Assembly: GCA_000711775.1 (NCBI GenBank)
Contig: ARYC01000754.1
Location: forward strand, 62,001-126,000
From: Oxytricha trifallax
Taxonomy: Eukaryota; Ciliophora; Spirotrichea; Sporadotrichida; Oxytrichidae
Length of the DNA: 64,000 bases
Direction: 5' to 3'
How positions within the stretch are numbered: position 1 is the stretch's first letter; each line of letters opens with the position of its first letter. The position numbers and the translations under genes were made by a program. Shown here one piece after another: positions 1-9,390 of the stretch. A model generated the notes under the pieces. That model was given only the letters and a program-made list of their open reading frames with translations. It did no database searches and was not told where the DNA came from.

Positions 1-866
1 TTTATTATAAATCTATATAATTTAGTAAATATTTTTATTAATTATCCATGTCTTAATAATTAAAGCTAAATATAAAAATTTGAATAAAAATTGTACTTAA
101 CTCCCAATCTCCTTTCTTAAAATACTAGTAATTACTTCATTTTATTTAAATATAATAATTTGGCAATGATTCTGAAACATTAAAAGGCAAAAACAAAATA
201 TGTGTTATATGTATTATGTAGATTTTCTTTTATGATTTGATTACTTTAGATATTTTATTAAGTATTATTAAAAATAAGTTGTGATAGTCCCTTAATTTTA
301 ATAAGATAGTCCTGAAATACAATTAAAAACACAATTAGTATAATTGTAATTAATAAATATTCGAATTTATGTACTCTTCCACAAATACTTTTTATTATAT
401 TCAAATTTAATTTTCTGAATTTGAATCATTTTTTCAGATGAGCAGCAGGTAAATTCTTATAATTATTTTATTATAAATAACGCTCAAGAAATGATGATAA
501 TTAATTGTTCGAATTTTATATAACTGTAATTATTCTTACTTAAAATGGAGTCCATGAAACTCAGATTTAGATAAAAAGATGCAATAAACATTAGAAAAAA
601 CATAAAAAAGTAAATTGAATTTAAATTTAAAAATTGTTAAACTTAAATTCAAATATAAATTAATTATTATTTTTATTCTTAATATTTGGTTGCTTCTCGT
701 TAATTAACAAGGGTACTAATATATATATAGGGCTACTATCATAATTTAACAAGCTACCAAATTTAGTTGATTAGAATATAAGATTTTTAATATTACTAAC
801 CAGACTTAAATTATATTACTAATAGCTATATATGGCGACCTCCCTTAGAAAGTAATTTAATACAGG
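1..866. other. AT-rich non-coding stretch
   Basis: Very AT-rich sequence with no open frame that looks coding in either the standard or the ciliate code. The composition changes abruptly near 830, where it becomes clearly richer in G and C and coding-like. Nothing else is recognisable here. Confidence 0.5.
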
Positions 867-1583
867 ATGATAGGAAATACACGATCAGTACTAGCGGTTT
901 ATAGTGATTGCCAACAGTGGGCAAGGACTACCAGCGAGGAGCTCACTAGGCAAGTAAGCAGGGAATTAGGAGAGTGAAGCCATTGACGTAAGTGTCATCT
1001 ATAACCACACCGTTACATGTGTCAACATCACATGGCTGCCATTAACAACAGTGGCTTTGTATAGTCCAACAATCCTTTGGCCGTCTTTTGCGATACCGAC
1101 AATACTTGTGACTCTTTTAGCAGTTGGGAGGAGGATGGTGAAAGCATTTGTCAAGTAGACTTTGGTGCATTGTGAGTTAGAAGGGCAAGATGATGTGGCA
1201 ACTGCTTTAGAGCTGATGCTGCTTTTATAAACGCAATGACTAGAAGATTAGTAGTGATAGATATGCTTACATATGATGCCCCTGAGACGGGGTTCATGCT
1301 CACGGTTACTTACAGTTAGATACTCATTCATACACTGATACTCTAGAGATTAAGGCAGATCATGGATGATTTATAGATGTGTAAAAGCAACGAAACAAGC
1401 GAGGAACTCTGCAATAGAGGGATTGCAGAAATCCTAAGTCTGGCATCTACCACTAAAGGTATCAAGACTGATCTTTTTACACTAGACAACACAAAAATTC
1501 TCCTAGGGCATGCTACCGCACACAGGGAGAAAGCGAAACAGCCACTACAGGAAAGGATCAGAAGACTAGAGAGATTGGTATGA
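867..1583 (+). pseudogene. Decayed ORF of unknown function, TGA-interrupted
   Basis: Read with TAA/TAG as glutamine, one frame runs from ATG at 867 to TGA at 1581-1583 (239 codons) and is broken only by TGA codons at 975, 984, 1173 and 1191. There is no frameshift between them. Base composition is much richer in G+C than the surrounding DNA, as in the other element-borne ORFs of this window. The C-terminal third (from about 1377) is charged and helical-looking. I do not recognise the family. The region from about 1590 to 1900 keeps the same composition and may be a further decayed part of the same element. It could be a relic of a mobile element; the function is unknown. Confidence 0.45.
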
Positions 1584-1948
1584 AATACATTAGCTTAAAT
1601 TGTTAGCATCAAAAATACATCTAGGAAATATGCAGAGGGCGCTCGATCAAAACCATAGGGTGGTCCTCCAAATATTTTTGTTCCCTTTCTCGGCCCCTAG
1701 GATAGATGTCTGAATCATAGGTTCCATCTCCCTGCATCTTTTAATCGAAAATCGCGTGGTGCCACTGGACGCCTCCAAGTCGAAATTTCGCCCCTTACTT
1801 TGTTTGCAATACTGTTTTTTCTAGAAATTCATGATGACCAATGCCGCCTCCTGAAGAAAAATTTGACATTTGATCTAAATACAATCATTTCACCCTTGTC
1901 TCATCATGTAGGCAAGTGAAATATGCAAGCCCATGCGCCTTGGTAGCT

Positions 1949-3505
1949 GGTTAGAATGGTGGCGGAAGTCTATCACTTGAAGACATTCTTGAAGGTTACG
2001 ATATGCTCTTCGGAAAGAACATGGATAAGACTGATATCGAAGAAAAGTTTAAGTCTACAGATATTAATAGCAGTTAATTTATTGACTAGTTTGAATTCGT
2101 CGTTGCTTCTATCAATGAGAAATATCACTGCACCAACGAGATATTACAACAGTCATTCAGAATCAAAACCCCAAAACCCCTTAATTAGTTTTATATGTGT
2201 TTTGATTGGTGAGGGTAATCTTGGGGATTAGGGTTTATTTGAGTCAGGAAGCATCATTTTCACTCTAGTTTTGAAATTTTGGAAATTTAATATAATCATT
2301 ATTTTAATACTTAACTTATATGTTTTCATATTTATACACATGTAATAGCATTTTTATTTGAAAAAGATGAGTTTGAGTGGCATCTTTATCTGATTTACAT
2401 TTTTTCATAAGTTGTAGCCTTTACTGATCGTTTTTATGAATTTAGATAATTGCATCTTTTTAAAAAATTGGCATTTATGCACAAATATTTTTGAAGTTTT
2501 CACAAGAAGATATTTTCAAAATCGATTCAACACTTTCATTTCTTTTAGCTTGCGTTCTTTATTATCATATTTTCGTCCAATATTAAAAAGTTTGGTAACA
2601 TAAGTAAGATTTAAATGAAAAATATATATAAAATGAGTGATTTCAAAGTGATTGATATCGACTATCATGTAATAATTTAGTTCCAGAAGTATGATAAATG
2701 GATATCGATCTTAATATTATGTATTTATAATTTCTATTAATTTAGGACACATATCAAATATGCGTATCTTATAGGAGGTCAACCCTGTAAAGAGAAATGG
2801 AGAAAGTTTGCAAAAACTGTAACCGATTTCAGAGATAGAATTCCATTTAAACCAATTAAATTCCATTAAATTAGTACTAAATTTGTTTAAATTTAATTAG
2901 TACAGGTACTAAATTTGTTTAATTTTAATTGGTACCAATTTAATAGTACCAAAACTTAATTAGTACCTAGTTTTAAACTAATTAGGTTTTAATTGAAAAG
3001 TTCCAAAATGGTTCAAAACCTGATTGGTACCAGTACTAACCTTAATTTTATCTTAGTTAGTACCAAAACATATATAAATATGGAGTTCCTAAGAATTAAA
3101 AGAAGATACTTTCATAAAATTAGCTATTCTAATTAAATGAGCAAAGCAAACAATAAATGAACTATCATTATAATTTTCATGATGAAATGATTTCTACAAA
3201 GCATTTTTGTAGATGTAGTGATGATAAAAAATAAAATATCAAAGATCTCAACCATGAAAATAATAAATTATATTGAATCTAACAACAAAAATGAAACAAA
3301 TCAAAAAGAAACCCTAATCCCCAACATTACCCTCATCAATCAAAACTCATATAAAACTCATTAAAGGGTTTTGGGGTTTTGAATGTTCATTAAGCACTAC
3401 AGTGGTCTCATTTCATCTGAAAAAATCAAGCAAGTTCTTGATTTCAGAAAGACTATTTCAGAGGAAGATGTCAATGATATTAAAGGACTAATACTAATAC
3501 GCAGA
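1949..3505 (+). pseudogene. Calcium-dependent protein kinase fragment (EF-hand region), split by mini-TBE
   Basis: In the ciliate code, 1949-2163 and 3385-3505 read as the C-terminal calmodulin-like part of a CDPK. The first block has a degenerate EF-hand (NGGGSLSLEDI), a helix with GYDMLFGKNM, then a good 12-residue loop (DINSSQFIDQFE) followed by the family signature EFVVASIN. The second block continues with SGLISSEKIKQVL and TISEEDVNDI, typical of the third EF-hand and its following helix. Between them sits a 1.2-kb TBE derivative flanked by AAT. Keeping one AAT joins the blocks in frame (LQQSFRMF...). The third loop has lost its first and third acidic residues (IKHYSG where DKDGSG is usual). 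No kinase domain and no fourth EF-hand are present in this window. It may be a pseudogene, or one segment of a gene whose other parts lie elsewhere. Confidence 0.72.
2164..3381. mobile_element. Mini-TBE: internally deleted telomere-bearing element
   Basis: The ends are inverted copies of CAAAACCCCAAAACCCC followed by TTAATTAG / TTAATGAG-like sequence and a region ending in GGTGAGGG. This is the terminal repeat type of Oxytricha TBE transposons. Direct AAT repeats flank it (2161-2163 and 3382-3384), matching the known ANT target of TBEs. The interior (about 2760-3130) resembles the part of the full TBE at 26.2-26.7 kb (ATATG.G.ATC.TATAG.AGGTCAA, then AATTAG-rich repeats). The transposase, 22-kDa and kinase ORFs are absent. 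Length is 1218 bp against about 4.1 kb for the intact family. It is non-autonomous and would need transposase in trans. Confidence 0.85.
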
Positions 3506-4077
3506 GTAAAACTTAATATTTATTATTTCATGCATTTCATCATCACCTGCGCTTTTTTTTACAATCTTTCATTAATTTTCATTATATAGATTAAATTAAA
3601 AATTATATAAGATTTTAATTAAGGTTTATAGATTGTGAAAGAATATATATATTACTTAATTGTTTTGTATATGCGAGCCACTAATAATTCATTTTTCAAT
3701 AATTTAAAAATAACTTGATTGTTTGTAATACAGATATATAAATTTAATAGTTATCATAGAAAAGTATAATCTTTAGTAAACATACCACTTGATCCAAAAA
3801 GATTGACAGTTTCTTAAAAAGTAGAAATTTTAACCCGATATAAAAATTGTTGTAGAAATTGTTTATTATATTTATAACAGTATTGTAAACAACTTGATAT
3901 CTCACAAATATATCTTGGTTAGAATATTCGGGATTGGGGAAGTTTCGTGCACTGGTTTATGCTAAAAGAATATTTTTTAGGAAATTTTCCTGCCTCTTAT
4001 TAATTTTATTATTTTTATTTTTTTAATTAAATTAATCTTTATAACAACTATCAACCAACTTCAGGACTAATTTCATT
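3506..4077. other. AT-rich spacer
   Basis: Low-complexity AT-rich sequence between the CDPK fragment and the Rep-like element. No open frame with coding character and no repeat beyond A/T runs is visible. Confidence 0.4.
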
Positions 4078-4315
4078 ATTGTTAAAATACAATTGATTTG
4101 GGAAAATGTGAAAATAAAATAAAGAGTTTAAATATCTAGTAATCTAACTGCCACTAATTAGAAAGTCTTATAGATCAAATTTGATTCGTGTGAGTGACCG
4201 TTATGTTGATAAGTGACCAGGCTACAAAGATTACCGGTTTGGTTCATCTAACTTTTCGGAAGATTGGATGTGGCACATTTGGCAGAAGAAATCTAGGAAT
4301 CTCCGTGTATTATAG

Positions 4316-4366
4316 GGCGATGTGGCGAATTTGGCAGGTTTGGCAGATTTGGCAGATTTGGCAGTA
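4316..4366. repeat. TTTGGCA iteron cluster, left arm, outer
   Basis: Near-tandem copies of (G/A)(A/T)TTTGGCAG spaced by nine bases, preceded by an isolated copy at about 4276. The mirror cluster is at about 6170-6215 in the right arm. Direct repeats of this kind beside a Rep helicase are candidate protein-binding sites. Confidence 0.7.
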
Positions 4367-4447
4367 GATTTAGTAAAATATCTGATATTAAATTAATCTA
4401 ATAATTAATAATAAGATAATAAATTAAAATAAGATACTTAGTGAAAA

Positions 4448-4507
4448 ATGGCACTTTTGGCAGGTTTGGCACATTTAGCACATTTGGCACCTGCCATTTA
4501 CTGCCAC
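4448..4507. repeat. TTTGGCA iteron cluster, left arm, inner, with inverted copies
   Basis: Copies of TTTGGCA/TTTAGCA at about nine-base spacing, followed by the inverted form in TGCCATTTACTGCCA, so the cluster can fold on itself. The mirror copy is at about 6034-6095. Confidence 0.65.
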
Positions 4508-4569
4508 ACTATATACTTGAATTAAAATAATTGAGAGTGATTAAAATTAGGATTTAAATATTAAAATAA

Positions 4570-5921
4570 ATGGTGAAAGCAGATACTCATAAAACTACCA
4601 GTGGAGTAATTGGGAATATTATTTTACAACTCATAATGAACAGTAGACTCACACATTTCTTCGAGGCTGACTACCCCTTCGTCCCAGAAAATTCAATGGC
4701 AGTGGTTAAGCAGATAAAAGACATAAACCATATCATACAGAATGTGAATGTGTTCTAAAACGTAGACAATCAACGCATCTACCTTGAAATACAATGCTTT
4801 GCCAATTCAAAAGGTCTTCATAGAAGCTATTTCCAACAACCAAAGAGCAAGGGTACTAAAGTGTTAAATGCTCTTGGGGTAAAAGTAAAAACTTTAGAAG
4901 AGAAATAGATCAAAGACATATTGGTTCAGACCCTCAATGTTATCTAAATCGCCGGAGACACTAATAGTTTCAATGCACTCAAGGAAAGACTGAGCTCAGC
5001 TAGTTCGAGATCATCAACTACACTCTAATCAAGCAAAACAAAACAAGAGATGCTAGTTGAATTTACTAAGCAGGTTTAATCTGGAGAACTTTAGGATCTT
5101 ACTGAGTATGTCAAACTTCATTGGGATAATCCAAACGATATAGTCAAGATATCAGAGATAGAATCTAAGCTGAGGGGGGTATTAAAGCTTCTTAGAGGAA
5201 CAGGATTGATAGAGAGAAAGGTGATACCGGTCATAGAGTCACTGCAGACATTTGTATTACGATACCAAGAAGAGTACAATGATGCCGTTTCTCTTGAATA
5301 ATTGCAATTGGAAGAGTGGGGATATGCTGAAGCACTGGATGCCCTGTACAAAGTAATTATCTCTAAAGAAAATGAGAAGAAGTGCTGCGTTTGGTTATAC
5401 GGTAGTGCTGATACAGGAAAGTCTACAATTGTCAAGATGATAAAGCAAATATTCGTCTGCGACATCCTTCAAGAAGGCTAATCACACTTTAAAGTTCAAG
5501 TAATGCCAATTAAATTCTAGCCGCAAATTGTGTTGATGGACGAGATGAATGACAAGCACTTTTTCACAAATGACAGAGTTGCCAAGATGAAGCGACTATT
5601 GGAGGGTTAGGGATACTCCACAGAAGCTAAAATGGGGAGGTTGCACTTGAATATGTTGACTCCACAGTAGTGATTACAACCAACACAATGCCATTGAAAA
5701 AGCTAAGAAAGATCGATAGAGAGGCATTTCAGGCAAGATGCTATTTGATAGATTTAAGCAATGTGATGAGGCAAGCAGATAAAAAGGTACCATTTAGCAT
5801 CTTTCAGCTAGTCAAGTACCTTATGTCAAGAATAGAGGAGGAAAGAACAGCAGTACAATACTCTCAAGATGGCAATGTGAGAATAGAAGTCAGCACAATA
5901 CTAGAAAATCTTGCAAAATGA
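4570..5921 (+). pseudogene. SF3 (Rep-like) helicase with one frameshift
   Basis: From ATG at 4570 the frame (TAA/TAG = Gln) is open for 367 codons to TGA at 5671. It contains an SF3-type ATPase core: Walker A in WLYGSADTGKST (about residues 290-301), Walker B in QIVLMDEMN (about 320-328), and a lysine/arginine-rich stretch after it. The third SF3 motif (VVITTN, about 5665) lies in the next frame, which stays open from before 5630 to TGA after 5921 and ends in a helical tail. One single-base shift near the GGGG run at 5634-5637 reconciles the two. The N-terminal 250 residues are helical, and I see no HUH endonuclease motif in them. Replication initiator or helicase of the element is the likely role. 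The shift may be decay, programmed frameshifting or a sequence error. Confidence 0.75.
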
Positions 5922-5977
5922 CCATAAACTAAACATAAACATAGCTTAAATGACTTATATTTGTTTTCATCCTCAAT

Positions 5978-6447
5978 CATAATATTTAAATCCTAATTTA
6001 ATCACGCTCAATAATTATAAATCAAGTATATAGTATGGCAGTAAATGGCAGGTGCCAAATGTGCCAAACCTGCCAAAAGTGCCATTTTTCACTGAGTATA
6101 TTTATTTTAATTTATTATCTTATTAATAAATAATTAGATTAATTAAACATCAGAATTTTGACTAAATCTACTGCCAAATCTGCCAAACCTGCCAAATCCG
6201 CCACATCGCCCTATAATACACGGAGATTCCTAGATTTCTTCTGCCAAATGTGCCACATCCAATCTTCCGAAAAGTTAGATGAACCAAACCGGTAATCTTT
6301 GTAGCCTGGACACTTATCAACATAACGGTCACTCACACAATAAAATTTGATCTATAAGACTTTCTAATTAGTGGCAGTTAGATTACTAGATATTTAAACT
6401 CTTTATTTTATTTTCACATTTTCCAAAATCAATTGTATTTTAACAAT
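5978..6447. repeat. Right terminal inverted repeat of Rep-helicase element
   Basis: Reverse complement of 4078-4564. It contains both iteron clusters as TGCCAAA repeats (about 6034-6095 and 6170-6215) and ends in ACAATTGTATTTTAACAAT (shared with the left end after one T/A-level difference). Confidence 0.85.
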
Positions 6448-6460
6448 ATTATAATTATTC

Positions 6461-6970
6461 GGCTATGGGGTAAAACACATCCCTCCCTAACGTTTACATT
6501 TCTTTTTGTAATCTGATAGAGTTTTTGACGCTGAGTAATAGTAGCTAATGTACTACTAATGTACAATCAATTGTTTTCGAGCTATGGTCTCACCAAAGTC
6601 AGATTTATATATAAAAATCACAATAAATTTCGCAAAAAATTTCAATTTTTTTAAAAAATTTAATTTCACTAAATAAATTAAATTTTAGCATTTATTCATT
6701 TCATTGAAAAATATATCAAATTTATTTTAATTTAATTAATATTTAAATTTTAAAATTTATAGTTGTTATGAACTATTTAAATTTTGTAAAAAAATTGAAA
6801 TTTTTTGTTGTGATTTTTATATATAAATCTGACTTTGGGGAGACCATAGCTCGAAAATAATTGATTGCACACTAGTAGTACATTAGCTTCTATTACTCAG
6901 CGTCAAAAACTCTATCAGATTACAAAAAGAAATGTAAACGTTAGAAAGGGATGTGTTTTACCCCATAGCC
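6461..6970. mobile_element. Palindromic MITE-like element, 510 bp
   Basis: It starts GGCTATGGGGTAAAACACAT and ends with the reverse complement. The arms (about 200 bases each) match nearly throughout, including AACGTTTACATTTCTTTTTG, TAATCTGATAGAGTTTTTGA, and GAGCTATGGTCTC. The centre is about 100 bases of AT-rich sequence. There is no coding capacity. It sits only 13 bases from the Rep element. Target duplication is unclear: AATTAT occurs outside both ends, but two bases off on the left. Confidence 0.8.
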
Positions 6971-7812
6971 AATTATATTTTAATTTATTAATCAATAGTC
7001 AATATTTGTCTTTAGATTCCAAAAACTCTGACATTTTTCATATGATATTTGTATGTTCTGTCTCTTAACCATTTTTATTTTGCTTTACTATTGTGATGAT
7101 TAATGAGTTATACTCAAAATTAAATATTTATCAATTCACTGTTTAATACTAAAATCAAACCATCAATTTTAGTCGTGACGTACACGTATCTGAAGTGAGT
7201 TGAAGTGGCAAGCTTTACTATTGTAATTCCAAAAATTCTATCCAATTTTTATTATAATTCTGATTCAATTTATCTTGTTCTTGCCATGCCTATATAATGC
7301 TATACTATATTTTCTTGATCAATAACAATTTTATATAAAGGCTTTAGAAAATGAAAAGTAGACATGGCTAATATGTTTATTAATGCTCTATAGTAAAGAT
7401 TGACAGAATAATTGTATTCATTGAATTGAAAATCAATCGAATTTACCAAATTATTTGAAATTAAATAAAGTATACATGACTCTCTTTACAAATTTAAGAG
7501 CATATCATAAAATAATTTAATGATTAATTTCAAATTTAAAATACTTAAATTTATTTAATTTTACAACTATTATATAATAAACATAAATTTTTCATTTAAT
7601 TTAAATTTTTAGGACTAAACTATATGAGAAATTATAAAATTAAAGTAAATCTTTTTTATTTTATACATTAATTTAAAATCCGTATTTATATATTTATATC
7701 TGAAAATTATGAATTATTTTAATATCTATAAAAGATAAATAATTGTTTTGTAAGGGTAACTGTTAAAATTAAAATTTATTTCGATTTAATTCATAAATAT
7801 TATAATTTTTAG
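6971..7812. other. AT-rich spacer
   Basis: No coding-like frame on either strand and no recognised repeat; only AT-rich sequence with short homopolymer runs. Confidence 0.4.
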
Positions 7813-7813
7813 T

Positions 7814-7996
<183 letters not shown>

Positions 7997-8028
7997 GATA
8001 ATTTCATTAAAACTTTTGACTATTAAAT

Positions 8029-8292
8029 AAAACCCCATAGATCAATTAAGACACGAAGATTGGGTAAATGAACAATTAAATGAAAAATTAATAATTATTG
8101 GCTTATATTAATTATAATAAGGCTAAAATCAAATTTGCACACCCTGATTGGTTTATTTTATAAGGACAATTAATCGAGCCAATAGTTTTAATAATTAGCC
8201 CAAACATTATAATTATTTTCCAATAATAATTAATTCTTAATTTAATTGTTCATTTCCCCAATCTTCGTGTCTTAATTGATCTATGGGGTTTT
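8029..8292 (+). mobile_element. MITE family 1, copy 1 (left bracket of 9.5-kb region)
   Basis: Inverted ends AAAACCCCATAGATCAATTA / reverse complement, with inner pairs around ACACGAAGATTGGG. The core CACCCTGATTGGTTTATTTT plus GGACAATTAATCGAGCCAAT is shared with the copies at 17.3 and 58.2 kb. Flanking TA is compatible with a Tc1/mariner-type target. No coding capacity. Confidence 0.8.
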
Positions 8293-8335
8293 ATAATAAA
8301 GTCTAATTAAATTTTATTTGTCAACCTGACTCCAT

Positions 8336-8690
8336 TCAAGACATGCATACAGAAGACCATAGGATGTCCTCCCTTAAGAAGAGCCATTCCTCCTCATCTA
8401 TCGAGCTTTCGCCTTCTATCCTGGTGCCCCTCTTCGCTACCGAGTAGAATGTCTTGCTCCCAGTACCAGTTAGCATCTTTAAATAGTGATTAGAAAGACT
8501 GCTCGATGTCATAAACGACTCCGGATATCTTGCCTTGAACATTAGAGAGACTGTCGTGGCCATTCTTGGACATGAGAACACATAAAAATATGGCCGCCTT
8601 GTGCAGGAATAGATAGAACTTAAGACAATGGCAAGGCAGCTCTTCCCACCCAAATATATTAAGAAAAAGAAGCAACATACTTTTGAAGAA
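8336..8690 (-). pseudogene. Possible P-loop ATPase fragment
   Basis: Read on the minus strand from about 8690 to TGA at 8336, the frame contains LGGKSCLAIVLSSIYSC, a P-loop-like GGKS at the start of a hydrophobic strand, then a second strand and an acidic C-terminus (IDEEEWLFLRED). A packaging-type or other P-loop ATPase is possible, but the glycine-rich loop is shorter than usual and no Walker B is obvious. The upstream part is missing or lost to frameshift. Weak call. Confidence 0.3.
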
Positions 8691-8708
8691 ACGGAGGGAG
8701 ATTAAACA

Positions 8709-9390
8709 ATGGCAGACAATACGAAGTGTATCTACTCAAGCAGTTCAAAAGTAAAGGATGATGGGGAGATTATCGATTTTAACACTTTGGGGACAAAGCC
8801 CAACGAATGTGCTGTATCACGTACCGATCAAGAAGTTTCCATTCCGTTTAACGATGGCTTTTATTCAGAGAGATTGGTTGAGGGAGTGCCAGCTCCTTTA
8901 TCCAAAGATTTATCGTAAAAAACCAGCCATTAAGTACCGGTAAAGTAAATAAAGACATACTAGAACAAATTAAACAATTCAATAAATAACTATTTTGCTC
9001 AAACTATGAGCACTCTAAAATAACTGCAATTAGTAAATATAAACGGCTTTAAAGTTTAAAGATGAAGCCCTAGTCTCCAAATTCATTAAACCGACTAAGG
9101 ATTAAGTACATTTGGAAAAATACTATAAGATAACTATGAGATTGGTAAAGGAGGCTGAGCGCAAGGAGGCAGATGCCTTGTGAGAGTAAATACACTACGT
9201 TACCTATGGCCTGTAAGCAATATCAAAATCAAAAGAGTCACGCATTCCAGAGGAGGACTTGGAATCACATTTGTTGTAAGAAGCTAATAAGGACTCGTTT
9301 ATTCTAAAAAGAAAGATTCTATAAGCACACAAGAAATTGCATTTTAAGGCCAGAGTGCCGCTAATACATCGGACAAGTCTAACGAAGAGT
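8709..9390 (+). pseudogene. Decayed coding region, unknown
   Basis: Starting at ATG 8709, and in a second frame at ATG 8758, the sequence has coding-like composition, but frames switch at least twice (about 8890 and 9110) and TGA codons appear (for example 9181). The last block (from 9112) reads as a charged helical segment (KYYKITMRLVKEAERKEAD). No family recognised. It is directly upstream of the intact long ORF and may be its broken 5' portion or a separate gene. Confidence 0.35.

Larger units (their letters stand above)
4078..4564. repeat. Left terminal inverted repeat of Rep-helicase element
   Basis: It pairs with 5978-6447. Recognisable shared blocks in order are ATTGTTAAAATACAATTGAT, AAGTCTTATAGATCAAAT, TAACTTTTCGGAAGATTGGATG, CGTGTATTATAGGGCGATGT and the two TTTGGCA clusters. 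The innermost shared part is AGGATTTAAATATTA just before the ORF. Confidence 0.85.
4078..6447. mobile_element. Rep-helicase element with ~0.48-kb terminal inverted repeats
   Basis: A 2370-bp unit begins ATTGTTAAAATACAATTGAT and ends with its reverse complement. The inverted repeats run inward to about 4564 on the left and from about 5978 on the right, with few differences. Both arms carry clusters of TTTGGCA repeats. The single large ORF starts six bases inside the left arm and ends shortly before the right arm, so nothing else is encoded. The trinucleotide ATT lies directly outside both ends and may be a target duplication, although in such AT-rich DNA that is weak. The layout (hairpin-capable ends with iterated sites around one Rep-type helicase) recalls linear or circular Rep replicons such as parvovirus-like or CRESS-type elements. 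That comparison is an inference. Confidence 0.8.

Noticed and set aside
2164-2190. True chromosome telomere
   Set aside because: Only two C4A4 units, in the middle of DNA, with an inverted partner and AAT flanks; it is a transposon end.
4570-4850. HUH endonuclease domain in the Rep-like protein
   Set aside because: No His-x-His pair or Tyr-xx-Lys motif in the expected order could be found.
5118-5465. 115-codon minus-strand ORF
   Set aside because: It lies opposite the SF3 helicase frame, which carries conserved motifs; a shadow.
8336-8690. Firm call of a Maverick packaging ATPase
   Set aside because: Only a short GGKS motif is visible, with no Walker B and no partner polymerase or capsid genes.
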